Positions 27,435 to 38,000 of a stretch of DNA of 64,000 nucleotides are shown here, piece by piece. The stretch spans positions 62,001 through 126,000 of the forward strand of contig CAZTJF010000004.1 in the NCBI GenBank assembly GCA_964613805.1. The letters are read 5' to 3'. How positions within the stretch are numbered: position 1 is the stretch's first letter; each line of letters begins with the position of its first letter. Below the pieces are notes generated by a model, which had not been told where the DNA came from, did not search any database, and was given only the letters and a program-made list of their open reading frames with translations. Position numbers and translations under genes: made by a program. The stretch is from XYD12-FULL-36-8 sp964613805. Its GTDB lineage: Bacteria > Bacteroidota > Ignavibacteria > Ignavibacteriales > Ignavibacteriaceae.

Positions 27435-27962
27435 GTGAACAAACTCATTTTATTTCTTGCATCAATCATCATTTGTGGTACGGTTGTTTTTGCACAGACG
27501 CCGCAAAAGCTTGGTTATGTTGATTCTCAAACTATTCTTACACAACTGCCGGAATCAATTAAAGCTCAAGGAGATTTGGATGCATTAACCAATAAATGGA
27601 CAGCTCAATTGGATAGTATGACCCAATCTTACCAACAGGCATTGGCGAACTATCAAAAACAAGCTAACACCATGCCTGATGATAAAAAATTAGCCGCACA
27701 GCAAACTCTTATTGCTCAAGAGCAATCTTTAATTGATTTCAGAAGACAAAAATTTGGTCAAGGCACTGGAGAGATTTATAAAAAACAGGAAGAATTATTT
27801 AATCCAGTTAAAGAAAAAATTTACAAGGCAATTGAAGATGTGGCAAAACGCGAAGGCATGCATTTCGTATTTGATAAAAGCGGTGATATTATCTTGCTTT
27901 ATGCTGATGCGGCATTCGATATTACTTATCAAGTTCTTGATAAGTTAAAAAGAGGTAATTAA
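27435..27962 (+). CDS. OmpH/Skp-family periplasmic chaperone (first copy)
   Basis: A 175-residue exported protein with a signal peptide (LILFLASIIICGTVVFAQ) and the OmpH/Skp core: LGYVDSQTILTQLPE, a long helical arm rich in Gln and Lys, then the closing strands MHFVFDKSGDIILLYAD. Skp trimers hold unfolded outer-membrane proteins in the periplasm. The start is GTG at 27435 with AAAGG upstream; it is needed to include the signal peptide. It is followed by a second, clearly related copy. Confidence 0.9.
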   Translation: MNKLILFLASIIICGTVVFAQTPQKLGYVDSQTILTQLPESIKAQGDLDALTNKWTAQLDSMTQSYQQALANYQKQANTMPDDKKLAAQQTLIAQEQSLIDFRRQKFGQGTGEIYKKQEELFNPVKEKIYKAIEDVAKREGMHFVFDKSGDIILLYADAAFDITYQVLDKLKRGN

Positions 27963-28014
27963 TAAATAATCCTCGTTTTAAAATTCAAGTTATTATTTCT
28001 GAAAAGGTATTGAT

Positions 28015-28527
28015 ATGAAAAAATTAACTCTTGCATTATTTCTCATGTTTATTTCTGGTCTAACTAATGCTCAATTGAAAATTGGTTATGTGGATTCCGA
28101 TACGATAATGGATAAATATCCAGATGCACAGGATGCACGGCAAAAACTTGATGGCTTTATTCAAGAATGGCAGACAGAATTGACGAAGCTTGAGAATAAT
28201 TGGAAAAGCAAATATGATGACTATGAAAAGCGTAAGCTAATTATGTCGGATCAAATAAGAGCAGAAACAGAAGCGGAATTGATTAGACTTGAACAGCAGG
28301 TTGCTGATTATCGTGACAGGAAATTTGGAACTAACGGTGAACTTTTTCAAAAACAGGATGAAATAATGAAACCTGTGCAAAACAAGGTCTTCACTGCAAT
28401 AAAAGATGTTGCAAAAGATCAAGACCTCGATTTTATTTTCGATAGAAGCGGCGATGTGATGCTCCTTTTTGCAAAAGATGAGTATGATGTTACTGCATTG
28501 GTTTTAGAAAAGCTAAAATTAAAATAA
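28015..28527 (+). CDS. OmpH/Skp-family periplasmic chaperone (second copy)
   Basis: A 170-residue paralogue of the preceding gene. Both share the opening (here LKIGYVDSDTIMDKYPDA), the helical arm and the closing strand LDFIFDRSGDVMLLFAKD. A signal peptide (LALFLMFISGLTNAQ) is present. Tandem Skp-type genes after bamA are usual in Bacteroidota-like genomes and may form mixed or specialised trimers. The ATG has AAAGG upstream, and the gene lies 52 bp behind the first copy and 17 bp before lpxD. Confidence 0.9.
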   Translation: MKKLTLALFLMFISGLTNAQLKIGYVDSDTIMDKYPDAQDARQKLDGFIQEWQTELTKLENNWKSKYDDYEKRKLIMSDQIRAETEAELIRLEQQVADYRDRKFGTNGELFQKQDEIMKPVQNKVFTAIKDVAKDQDLDFIFDRSGDVMLLFAKDEYDVTALVLEKLKLK

Positions 28528-28544
28528 AACTAAAGCACTTTGTA

Positions 28545-29597
28545 ATGGAATTTACATTAAAAGAAATTGCAGATTTTGTCGAGGGCAAATTATTTGGGAA
28601 CGAGCAGGTAGTAATCAAGAATCTCTCCAAGATTGAGGAAGCTGAACCAGGGGATTTAACATTCCTATATCTTCCTGCATATAACAAGTATTTCGGCACA
28701 ACGCACGCCTCTGCAATTTTAGTTAAGCCGGATTTTAAAAAAGTTCGAGATGATATTGCCTACATTGAAATAAAAGATCCAAACAAAGCATTCTTCAAAA
28801 TTGTAAATCAATTTTTCATTCCAGAATTTTTTCTTGAAGGTATTGACTCAACAGCTTTCATTCATCCAACAGCAAAACTTGGTAAAAATGTATCTATCGG
28901 AAAAAACGTTGTAATCTCGTCTGGCTGCGTAATTGGAGATAATGTTAAAATATTTCACAATACTATTTTACACGATGATGTACTTATTGGAAATGATTGT
29001 TTGATATTTTCAAACGTTAGCATTCGAGAAAAATGCCTCGTAGGAAATAGAGTTATTATTCATTCAGGAACAGTTATTGGTTCAGATGGTTTTGGTTTTG
29101 ACCTTGATGAAAATGGAGTGTTCCATAAAATATTTCAAATTGGAATAGTGAAAATTGAAGATGACGTTGAACTTGGTGCTAATGTTTGTGTTGATAGAGC
29201 AAGCACTGGTGCAACTATTATTAAAAAAGGTGTAAAAATTGATAACCTTGTTCATGTAGCTCACAATGTAGTATTGGGTGAGAATACGGCTATTGCTGCA
29301 CAAGCTGGCATTTCAGGCAGCACAAAAATTGGTAAAAATTGTCTGATTGCTGGTCAAGTTGGAATAGTCGGACACATAGAAATTGCAGAGAAAGTAACCT
29401 TAATTGCACAATCAGGTGTTTCAAAAGGAATTTCAAAATCTGGAACTTATTTTGGCTCACCTGCCAAAGAAATGGGCACTGCATTGAGGTTAGAGGGACA
29501 CATTCGATCTCTGCCTGAATATGCCGCAAAGATTCATCAACTAGAAAACCAGGTTAAGGAGCTGATTGATAAGATTTCTCAATTGGAAAAAAGTTAA
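28545..29597 (+). CDS. lpxD: UDP-3-O-acylglucosamine N-acyltransferase
   Basis: A 350-residue cytoplasmic enzyme that adds the second acyl chain to the lipid A precursor. An N-terminal uridine-binding domain (EFTLKEIADFVEGKLFGN, DLTFLYLPAYNKYF) leads into a left-handed beta-helix of hexapeptide repeats from about residue 100 to 310. GSDGFGFDLDENG is the usual LpxD insertion, and DNLVHVAHNV carries the catalytic His. The C-terminus is a short coiled coil (LENQVKELIDKISQLEK). It is the first lipid A gene of the operon, followed by lpxC-fabZ and lpxA. Confidence 0.96.
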   Translation: MEFTLKEIADFVEGKLFGNEQVVIKNLSKIEEAEPGDLTFLYLPAYNKYFGTTHASAILVKPDFKKVRDDIAYIEIKDPNKAFFKIVNQFFIPEFFLEGIDSTAFIHPTAKLGKNVSIGKNVVISSGCVIGDNVKIFHNTILHDDVLIGNDCLIFSNVSIREKCLVGNRVIIHSGTVIGSDGFGFDLDENGVFHKIFQIGIVKIEDDVELGANVCVDRASTGATIIKKGVKIDNLVHVAHNVVLGENTAIAAQAGISGSTKIGKNCLIAGQVGIVGHIEIAEKVTLIAQSGVSKGISKSGTYFGSPAKEMGTALRLEGHIRSLPEYAAKIHQLENQVKELIDKISQLEKS

Positions 29598-29710
29598 ATA
29601 TTCATTTTTCCTCTCACTCCGTTTTATTGTATTTATATGCCCATCTTACTATTTTGAAAAATATAATTAATTAATTCTAACAAACTAATTTTATAATTTA
29701 AGGAAAGCTC

Positions 29711-31126
29711 ATGTTAGAGCAACAAAGAACAATTGCAAAAGCGGTTTCAATGTCTGGAATTGGACTTCATACAGGCACATCATGCACAATGACATTCAAA
29801 CCATCACATGAAAACACCGGCATCAAATTCGTTCGAACAGATTTAGGTGGAGCTCCCGAAATTCCGGCAACATCGGATAATGTTGTAGATATTTCAAGAG
29901 GCACTACATTAGGTGTCGGGGAAGTTAAAGTTCACACAGTAGAGCATGTACTTGCGGCTATAGTCGGGCTGCAAATTGATAATATAATTATTGAGCTTGA
30001 TGGAATTGAACCGCCGATTGGAGATGGAAGTGCTAAACCATATGTAGATATTATATTGGAAGCAGGTTTTGTTCAGCAAGAGGCACCAAAAGATTACCTG
30101 ATTATTGATGAAACTGTGATGTACCACGATGAAAAAAATCAAATTGATATTGTTGCGTTGCCATTGGATAGTTACAGAGTTACCGTGATGGTTGACTATC
30201 AGAATCCTGCATTAGGAAGTCAGCATACTGGATTATTCGATCTCGAAAAGGAATTTGTTAAAGAATTTTCTTCTGCTCGAACTTTTTGTTTTTTAAGCGA
30301 AGTGGAATCGTTAGCCGATCAGGGTTTGATTAAAGGCGGTGATATAAATAATGCAGTTGTAATAGTTGATCACAAAGCAAGTGACGAAGAATTAGAAAAA
30401 CTACGGCAAAAAATCGGACTTAAGCAAAAAATTTCAATAGGTGAAAACAATATTCTTAACAATAAGGAGCTTCGTTACAGAAACGAACCTGTGCGACATA
30501 AACTATTAGATTTGCTTGGAGATTTAGCTCTAATCGGAGCTCCGATTAAAGCACAAATTCTTGCGGCGAGACCGGGACATAGAGCAAATGTTGAGTTTGC
30601 AAAGCAGGTAAGAAAACTTTATCAGCAAAAAAAAATTGTTAAGAAATATCAATTAGTTAAAAAAGAAGGTGTTGTATTTGACGTCAACGCAATTCAAAAA
30701 ATTCTTCCGCATAGATATCCTTTTTTATTGGTTGATAAAATCACGCATCTCGAACTTGATAAAAAAGTAATTGGGGTAAAATCAGTTACAGTAAATGAAC
30801 CATTTTTCCCCGGTCATTTTCCTGGGCAGCCGATTATGCCGGGTGTATTGATAATAGAAGCAATGGCTCAAACTGGCGGTATAATGCTATTGAATTCTAT
30901 TGGTGATTTTGAGAATAAGCTGGTTGTATTTATGCAGATAAACAATGCAAAGTTTAGAAAACCTGTTGTCCCCGGTGATACACTTCATTTGGAGATTGAG
31001 TTAACAAATAAGAAAAGTAAGATTTTTACTATGAAGGGAAGAGCATTCGTTAATGAAAATTTAGTTGCCGAAGCTGAGTTGATGGCTGGAGTTGTTGATA
31101 AAGAACAAAAACCAAACGGGATTTAA
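29711..31126 (+). CDS. lpxC-fabZ: Bifunctional UDP-3-O-acyl-GlcNAc deacetylase / 3-hydroxyacyl-ACP dehydratase
   Basis: A 471-residue fusion. Residues about 1-310 are LpxC, the zinc deacetylase that commits to lipid A synthesis, with the zinc His in VEHVLAA and the HxxxD-type region RHKLLDLLGDL plus the catalytic His in RPGHRANVEF. Residues about 325-465 are FabZ, the fatty-acid dehydratase, with IQKILPHRYPFLLVDKI, the catalytic His in FFPGHFPGQPIMPGV and catalytic Glu in IIEAMAQTGG. The fusion is known in Bacteroidota and Chlorobi relatives and joins two enzymes that compete for the same acyl substrate. AAGGAAAG precedes the ATG. Confidence 0.96.
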   Translation: MLEQQRTIAKAVSMSGIGLHTGTSCTMTFKPSHENTGIKFVRTDLGGAPEIPATSDNVVDISRGTTLGVGEVKVHTVEHVLAAIVGLQIDNIIIELDGIEPPIGDGSAKPYVDIILEAGFVQQEAPKDYLIIDETVMYHDEKNQIDIVALPLDSYRVTVMVDYQNPALGSQHTGLFDLEKEFVKEFSSARTFCFLSEVESLADQGLIKGGDINNAVVIVDHKASDEELEKLRQKIGLKQKISIGENNILNNKELRYRNEPVRHKLLDLLGDLALIGAPIKAQILAARPGHRANVEFAKQVRKLYQQKKIVKKYQLVKKEGVVFDVNAIQKILPHRYPFLLVDKITHLELDKKVIGVKSVTVNEPFFPGHFPGQPIMPGVLIIEAMAQTGGIMLLNSIGDFENKLVVFMQINNAKFRKPVVPGDTLHLEIELTNKKSKIFTMKGRAFVNENLVAEAELMAGVVDKEQKPNGI

Positions 31127-31131
31127 AGAAA

Positions 31132-31908
31132 ATGCAAAATATTCATCCGACTGCAGTAGTTAATTCAAAAGCAAAATTGGGCGATAATGTTTTAATTCAT
31201 GCTTATGCAATTATTCATGATAATGTTGAAGTTGGGAATGACTGTGTAATCGGTCCTCATGCTGTTCTTTATGAGGGAACGAGAATCGGAAATCGTGTGA
31301 AGATTTTTCAAGGTGCATCAATCGCAAATGTTCCTCAAGATTTAAGTTTCCGAAATGAAGAATCGCTCTTTATAATTGAAGATGATACGACTATACGTGA
31401 ATTTGTCACTTGCCACAGAGGAACAAAGTCTACTGGTTTTTCTAAAGTAGGTAAAAACTGTTTGCTGATGGCTTATACGCACATTGCACACGATTGTATT
31501 GTTGGAAATAATTGTATCCTTGCAAATGGAGTTCAGCTTGGCGGGCATGTTCATGTTGAAGATTATGCGATAATTGGCGGTATGACTCCCGTCCATCAAT
31601 TTTGTAAAGTTGGCAGTCACTCGATGACGGGTGGTGGTTTTAAAATAGCTCAAGATTTGCCACCATTTATTCTTGCGGCGCATCATCCGCTGAAGTTTTG
31701 TGGATTGAATGTTGTCGGTTTACGCCGACGGGGGTTTTCACCTAAAGATATCGAAACATTAAAAAAAGCTTACAATTACATTTATAGTAATTCCTTTAAT
31801 GTGTCTCAAGCTGTTAAAAAAATTGAATCTGAACTGGGTGATAATGTGTTTGTATTGCAGGTACTGGATTTTATCAAAGCAAGTAAAAGAGGATTAGTCG
31901 GAAAATGA
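31132..31908 (+). CDS. lpxA: Acyl-ACP--UDP-N-acetylglucosamine O-acyltransferase
   Basis: A 258-residue hexapeptide-repeat enzyme performing the first acylation of UDP-GlcNAc in lipid A synthesis. The left-handed beta-helix begins with IHPTAVVNSKAKLGDNV. The catalytic His lies in MAYTHIAHDCIVGNN, and the family-specific GGMTPVHQFCKVGSHSM and LNVVGLRRRGFS follow, the last marking the C-terminal helical part. It lies 5 bp behind lpxC-fabZ, and its stop overlaps the next start as ATGA. Confidence 0.96.
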   Translation: MQNIHPTAVVNSKAKLGDNVLIHAYAIIHDNVEVGNDCVIGPHAVLYEGTRIGNRVKIFQGASIANVPQDLSFRNEESLFIIEDDTTIREFVTCHRGTKSTGFSKVGKNCLLMAYTHIAHDCIVGNNCILANGVQLGGHVHVEDYAIIGGMTPVHQFCKVGSHSMTGGGFKIAQDLPPFILAAHHPLKFCGLNVVGLRRRGFSPKDIETLKKAYNYIYSNSFNVSQAVKKIESELGDNVFVLQVLDFIKASKRGLVGK

Positions 31909-32663
31909 AACTCCATGTGCTTGATTCTGGATTTAACACTGGCAAAGCAAATATGGAATTTGATATTCATTTAGCCGAGTCAAGCAATCCGGATGAAGTT
32001 GTTCTTCGATTTTATAGGTGGAAACCCTATTGTATTTCGTTGGGTGCAAACCAAAAAATTGAAGAAATTAATCTTGAAATAACTAAGCATGATAATATTG
32101 ATGTTGTTCATCGTCCAACTGGCGGTCGTGCAATTCTTCACGCCGAAGAGCTGACTTACTCTGTCATTTATCCAATTCATGAAAACACTTCCTTTCGAAA
32201 TATTTATCATGAAATTAATCTTGCTTTAATTAAAGGGTTAATAAATTATAGTTCAGATCTTTCTGCTTTAGAGATGGAGAATATTCAACCAAACTTTCCA
32301 AATTTATATAAGGAGCAACTTGCCACTTTATGTTTCGCAGTTCCGGCGAAAAGTGAAATCAAATATCACGGTAAAAAGCTTGTTGGCAGCGCTCAAAAAA
32401 AAATGAAAAATGTTTTACTTCAGCATGGATCAATTCTTTGCGGTAATTATCACCTCAGAATAATAGATTATCTTAATCTTTCTCAAGAAAACATTTCTTT
32501 GATGAAAGAAGAATTGTCTGCTAAAACAACCGATCTTTCTTCAATCCTTCATCAATCAATAGATTATTCTCGACTGACTGATTCTTTGATAAAAGCATTT
32601 CATGTTCATTTTTGCTCCGAATCAGAATTTGTTTCTCAAGAACAAGTAACTCCTCAATTATAA
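31905..32663 (+). CDS. Lipoate--protein ligase family protein
   Basis: A 252-residue member of the biotin/lipoate A/B protein ligase family. It has the pocket motif HRPTGGRAILHAEELTYS and the conserved active-site Lys in KYHGKKLVGSAQKK. These enzymes attach lipoate, or transfer octanoyl groups, to dehydrogenase lipoyl domains. Which of the LplA, LipM or LipL activities it has cannot be read from the sequence. Coupled to lpxA by ATGA, it seems a passenger in the envelope operon. Confidence 0.85.
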   Translation: MKLHVLDSGFNTGKANMEFDIHLAESSNPDEVVLRFYRWKPYCISLGANQKIEEINLEITKHDNIDVVHRPTGGRAILHAEELTYSVIYPIHENTSFRNIYHEINLALIKGLINYSSDLSALEMENIQPNFPNLYKEQLATLCFAVPAKSEIKYHGKKLVGSAQKKMKNVLLQHGSILCGNYHLRIIDYLNLSQENISLMKEELSAKTTDLSSILHQSIDYSRLTDSLIKAFHVHFCSESEFVSQEQVTPQL

Positions 32664-32683
32664 AAAGAAGCAGCAAACTTTTT

Positions 32684-33499
32684 ATGGGAACCGAACAACA
32701 ATTTAAAAGAATAACGACCAAGGCATTAAACCTGCTTAAGCAAAAAGACATTAAGATAACCGCATTGACCGCTTATGATTTTATTACCGCGAAAATTTTA
32801 GATGAAGCGGGAATTGATGTAATCCTTGTTGGCGACTCATTGGGAAATGTTTTTCAGGGAAACGAAACTACACTTCCGGTTACAATGGATGAAATGATTT
32901 ATCATACCAAAGCTGTTACAAAAGGCGTAAACCGTGCAATGGTTGTTGTAGATATGCCGTTCATGTCATACCAGCTTGGTGTTGATGATGGTTTTCGAAA
33001 TGCTGGAAGAATTATGAAAGAAACTTCTGCAGGTGCAGTTAAGCTGGAAGGCGGAGAGCGTGTGGCTGAGACAATTAGAAAAATTACTGAAGCCGGAATT
33101 CCGGTTATGGGTCATATTGGTCTAACACCACAAAGCATTCACGTTTTTGGAAGCTATCGCGAAAGAGGCAAAGATGAAGATGAGGCAAAAGAAATTTTGA
33201 AAGATGCTAAAATTTTGGAGGAAGCCGGCGCTTTCGCTCTTGTTCTTGAAAAAATTCCGGCAGAATTAGCAAAACAAGTTACCGAGATGCTTAAAATTCC
33301 AACAATTGGAATTGGTGCGGGCTTGTATTGTGATGGACAAATTCTCGTTTCACCTGACATGCTTGGATTGAACGTTGATTTTCATCCGCGATTTGTTCGC
33401 TATTATGCTCATCTTGCCGAAGTAGTTTCAAATGCCGTTAAAAAATATATTGATGATGTTAAACAAACAAAATTCCCTTCAGAAGAAGAAAGCTATTAA
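32684..33499 (+). CDS. panB: 3-methyl-2-oxobutanoate hydroxymethyltransferase
   Basis: A 271-residue TIM-barrel enzyme transferring a hydroxymethyl group from methylene-tetrahydrofolate to ketoisovalerate, the first step toward pantothenate and CoA. Motifs are intact: ITALTAYDFITAKILDEAGID, VGDSLGNVFQGNETTLPVT (metal and substrate binding), KLEGG, MGHIGLTPQS and GIGAGLYCDGQILV. I start at ATG 32684, 20 bp after the ligase gene; an upstream in-frame start would add 24 residues overlapping that gene with no homology. Confidence 0.96.
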   Translation: MGTEQQFKRITTKALNLLKQKDIKITALTAYDFITAKILDEAGIDVILVGDSLGNVFQGNETTLPVTMDEMIYHTKAVTKGVNRAMVVVDMPFMSYQLGVDDGFRNAGRIMKETSAGAVKLEGGERVAETIRKITEAGIPVMGHIGLTPQSIHVFGSYRERGKDEDEAKEILKDAKILEEAGAFALVLEKIPAELAKQVTEMLKIPTIGIGAGLYCDGQILVSPDMLGLNVDFHPRFVRYYAHLAEVVSNAVKKYIDDVKQTKFPSEEESY

Positions 33500-33571
33500 C
33501 ACTTTCGCTCTAAAATATTTTGCGAGGAATAGAGATCGAGTCCTAAGATTCACTCATCCAGTTGTTTTAGC

Positions 33572-34696
33572 ATGAAAAATTTTTCTCTCAAAATAAATTT
33601 TGCAATTTTAATTCTTGTTCTAATGGTTTTACTGAACGATAATTCTTTTTCTCAATCACCTTCCGATATCGTTCTTGAGAATGTATCTGTCACCGCTGTA
33701 AAAGATGAACCAAATTATGTTTGGGTGGCAACTTATGGACAAGGCATTTACAGATATTCAAAAAAAGATAATAAGTGGAGTAACTTCTCGACGAGCAATA
33801 ATACTTTAGAAAATGATTTATTCTCATGCTTAGCTGTAAGCGATGATTATGTTTGGGCTGGTTCAATCGAGGGGTTGTTTACCTATGACAAGAAGAGAAA
33901 CATATGGCGGAAAAGAAAATTTGCTGTTGGCGGCGAAATGGGAAATTGGATTCGATCTTTATGCTATGATAAAAAAGAAAATATACTTTGGATTGGAAGA
34001 TTTAAAAATTTAACTCAGCTTGATGTCAAGAAACAAAAGTTTACAGAATTCGATCTCACAAAAAATAATGATCCCAAAACAAATACAATCAAATCTATTA
34101 AGCTGGATGGCGATAGTCTCGTCTGGATTGGTTCTGAATCCGGAGTGCATGTTTATAACAAAGCTGCAAGGGATTCAGCAGCGGCTTGGCTTTTCATCAA
34201 TAACAAAAGGGGATTCAATGCTGAAGGTGAGGCAGTTTCGGTAGCAGATTTTTTATTCGAGGGAAACAATGTTTGGTTTGCAACAGATGAATTCGTAACT
34301 CCACAGCAGCCCAATTTTAATTTGGGTGGGATTTATAAATTTAATCGTAAACTGAAATGGGAAAGAATTTCAAAACAGGATGGATTGCCCGGAAATGGAA
34401 TTTATTGTTTAGAAAGAACTGGAAACAAAATTTGGGCTGCCGTTTATGCTTTCGATAAAAAAAATAAAAAGGAATATGGGAAAGGTTTTGTTATTATTGA
34501 TAGAGTTACGGGTAAAATTGCTAATGTTGATTTAAATCAGACAGAGATAAGTTCATCGCTGGTGCAAACATTTTATTTTGATGGTAAGGAAATGTGGGTT
34601 GGAACAGATAAAGGCTTATATAAATTTAATGTGGCGAATCCTTTGGCTGAGTGGAAGAGAAAAAAGGAAGCTCCTTCTAAAAACAAGAAGAAATAA
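33572..34696 (+). CDS. Exported two-component-regulator-type beta-propeller protein
   Basis: A 374-residue protein with a signal peptide (INFAILILVLMVLLNDNSFS). The rest is a chain of Reg_prop-like propeller blades, for example VWVATYGQGIYRYSKKDNKW, VWAGSIEGLFTYDKKR and MWVGTDKGLYKFN. In large sensor kinases such blades form the periplasmic sensing part. Here they stand alone with no membrane anchor, kinase or sorting domain, so the product is probably a free periplasmic propeller. The C-terminus is a short Lys-rich tail. Its ligand or partner is unknown. Confidence 0.75.
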   Translation: MKNFSLKINFAILILVLMVLLNDNSFSQSPSDIVLENVSVTAVKDEPNYVWVATYGQGIYRYSKKDNKWSNFSTSNNTLENDLFSCLAVSDDYVWAGSIEGLFTYDKKRNIWRKRKFAVGGEMGNWIRSLCYDKKENILWIGRFKNLTQLDVKKQKFTEFDLTKNNDPKTNTIKSIKLDGDSLVWIGSESGVHVYNKAARDSAAAWLFINNKRGFNAEGEAVSVADFLFEGNNVWFATDEFVTPQQPNFNLGGIYKFNRKLKWERISKQDGLPGNGIYCLERTGNKIWAAVYAFDKKNKKEYGKGFVIIDRVTGKIANVDLNQTEISSSLVQTFYFDGKEMWVGTDKGLYKFNVANPLAEWKRKKEAPSKNKKK

Positions 34697-34891
34697 GATT
34701 CTTAATTCAGCGAAGATTAAAAAATGATTTTTGTACAGATAAAACATAAATAACTCTCATTCATAATATTCCTTCTTAAATTGCATTTCAAAACCTCAAT
34801 AGTTAATTTTGGCTTCGTTTAATCCGTTTCAAACGAATAGTATACGCAAAGAAATTTATCTTAGATTTGGATTGAACTGTTAGTAAATGTT
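34697..34891. other. Intergenic region upstream of secA, left half
   Basis: AT-rich sequence after the propeller gene with no credible open frame. A TAGATTTG at 34862-34869 fits the -7 consensus TAnnTTTG and could belong to a secA promoter, but no TTG lies at the right distance upstream. Nothing else is seen. Confidence 0.4.
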
Positions 34892-34980
34892 TGGACTACA
34901 GTCCATATTCCCTCTGGCTATCCTCAAACCCCAGCATTGATGCTGGGGTTGATGCAACACAATAGACATAGGGCTTTAGC
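34892..34980. repeat. REP-like palindromic element upstream of secA
   Basis: Three palindromic parts in 90 bases: TGGACT/AGTCCA (34892-34905), a perfect 11-bp stem AACCCCAGCAT/ATGCTGGGGTT with a 2-base centre (34927-34950), and GCTTTAGC (34973-34980). From memory, elements of this build (GGACT..AGTCC, a central GC-rich hairpin, GGGCTTTAGC) are dispersed between genes in Ignavibacteria-type genomes. It differs in base content from its AT-rich surroundings. No RAYT-type transposase is in the window and no second copy is present here. Confidence 0.55.
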
Positions 34981-35053
34981 AATGATTTTTGAAAGGTAAT
35001 TGATAATTGAACTTAATGTAATAGACTATTTTTTCAATTGGAGAGACTATTAA

Positions 35054-38000
35054 ATGTTAGATTTTATTAAGAAAATTTTTGGTGACAAACACACTAAAGA
35101 GACTAAAATTCTTTGGCCTATCGTTGAGCAAATAAATGTTGAGCACGAAAAACTAAAAAATCTTAGCGAAGATGAATTGCGTGCAAAAACTTCGGAATTT
35201 AAAGAGCGAATTCAAAACCACACTGCTGAAACCCGCACTAAAATAGAAGAACTTAGAACAAAGCTGCAATCTGATGAAGAGTTTGATAGAAATGCTGCTT
35301 ATGATGATCTTGATGAACTTGAGCAACAGCTAAATGAGGAATATGAAGAAATAATGAATGAGATTCTTCCGGAGGCATTTGCAGTTGTTAAGTGTACATG
35401 CGAACGGCTCGTTGGTAAATCCTGGACTGTTGCCGGCAATAAAATAACCTGGGAAATGGTTCCCTACGATGTGCAGCTTATGGGCGGTATTGTGCTTCAT
35501 CAAGGTAAAATTGCTGAGATGGCAACCGGTGAAGGTAAAACTCTTGTTGCCACACTGCCCATGTATCTGAATGCACTTACCGGTCGCGGAGTGCATCTTG
35601 TTACTGTTAATGATTATCTCGCATTACGCGATAGCGAGTGGATGGGTGAGATTTATAAGTTTCATGGACTGACTGTTGGAGTAATTCTTAACACTATGAC
35701 TCCCGATCAACGGAAAGTGCAATACAATCATGATATAACTTACGGAACAAACAACGAATTCGGTTTTGATTATCTGCGTGACAACATGGCAATTGATAAG
35801 GAATTCCAAGTCCAGCGTAAACATAACTTTGCAATAGTTGATGAAGTTGACTCAGTTTTAATAGATGAGGCGAGAACTCCTCTAATCATTTCGGGTCCGG
35901 TTGATGTTGATGATCATAAATTCAACGAGATGAAACCGCGGATTGAAAGATTGCATAGATTACAATCTAACTTAGTTTCAAAATTAGTGTCTGATGCCGA
36001 AGCAATTCTAAACGACGAGAATAACAAGAGTGAAATTGAAGCTGGTAAATTATTACTTAGAGCTCAGCGTGGACTTCCAAAGCATAGCAAACTTGCCAAA
36101 GTTCTAAGCGAACCCACTTATAAAAAATTAGTTCAAACTACCGAGCTTGAATTCTTACGCGAAAAAGCTAAGAACATGTACATCATAGATGATGAGTTGT
36201 ACTTTGTAATTGATGAAAAGAATAACACGCTTGATTTAACAGAAAAAGGAAGAGAAGAACTTGCTAAGGGTACTGGAATGGAGAAAGATTATTTTGTTCT
36301 TCCCGATCTTGGCACTGAGATAAGCAAATTTGAGAATGATCCTAACCTAACTGCTGAAGAGAAAATCAAAAAGAAAGATATGCTTTACCAAAAATATTCC
36401 GAAAGCAGTGATCGAATTCATACTCTAAATCAATTGTTAAAAGCATATACTTTATTTGAAAAAGATGTTGAGTATGTGATAACCGAAGAAGGTAAAATTG
36501 CAATTGTTGATGAGTTCACAGGTCGTGTTTTACCGGGAAGAAGATACTCAGATGGACTTCACCAGGCAATTGAAGCAAAAGAAAACGTAAAAGTTGAGAG
36601 AGACACACAAACTTTAGCAACCATAACTCTCCAAAACTATTTTAGAATGTACAACAAGCTTGCAGGAATGACGGGTACCGCCGAGACTGAGGAATCGGAG
36701 TTCTACCAGATATACAAACTTCCTGTGGTTGTAATTCCAACGAATAAACCGATGGTTCGTGATGATCAGGATGATGCTGTTTATCGTACCAAGAGAGAAA
36801 AATATAATGCTGTGATTGATCAACTTGAAGCATTGCGAGCAGAAAGACGACCTGTTCTTGTTGGTACAACCTCTGTGGAAGTTTCTGAGACAATCAGCAG
36901 AATGTTAAAAAGGAAAAATATTCCTCACAATGTTTTAAATGCAAAGCAGCATCAGCGGGAAGCGGAAGTAGTTGCACATGCTGGTGAAGCCGGAGCTATT
37001 ACAATAGCAACCAACATGGCGGGACGTGGAACAGATATTAAGCTCGGGGCAGGTGTCGTAGATAAAGGCGGACTGTATATTTTAGGAACTGAACGCCATG
37101 AATCTCGCCGAATTGATCGTCAGCTGCGTGGGAGATCTGGAAGACAAGGAGATCCCGGCACTTCTAAGTTTTATCTTTCTCTTGAAGATGATTTGATGCG
37201 GCTGTTTGGCAGTGACCGGATTTCATCGGTGATGACGAAAATGGGAATAAAGGACGGCGAAGTAATTGAGCATCCGATGATTACAAAATCGGTTGAACGT
37301 GCGCAAAAGAAAGTTGAAGAGAATAACTTCTCAATACGAAAAAGATTGCTTGAATACGATGATACAATGAACTCACAGAGGGAAGTAATATATACAAGAA
37401 GAAATAGGGCTTTACAAGGTGATCGGTTAAAAGGTGAAATTTTAAATCTTCTTGATGAGTTTGTAGACGATTTGGTTGAGAAATATTTCGATGAAGTGAA
37501 CGCTGATAAATTAAAAGAAGATGTGCTTCATCATTTACTTGTTGATATTCATATTCCTGCGGAACAATTTGAATCGCTTGGAAAAGATGGAATCAAGAAC
37601 AAGATAATTGACGCCGCGAAGGATTTTTACAAGAAAAAAGAAGAAATGATTGGTTCCGATTTGATGGCTCGGCTTGAAAGATATGCAACATTAAGTGTGA
37701 TTGACCATAAGTGGAAAGAACATCTCCGTGAAATGGATGAGTTGAAGGAAGGAATTGGGCTGCGGGCTTATGGCCAGAAAGATCCGTTAGTAGAGTATAA
37801 GGGCGAAGCATTCAAACTTTTTGTCGTTTTGCTTGAGCAAATTCGCGATGAGGTTGTTTCGTTCTGTTTCAAATTTTGGCCTCAAGCACCTGATGATATT
37901 CAAAACAGAAGACGACGTGAACCGGCAACACGGATTCTCGAAACCAAACAAAGTGCAACAAATATTGGTCTCTCAAAATCTCAAGGTTCAGACGGTACAC

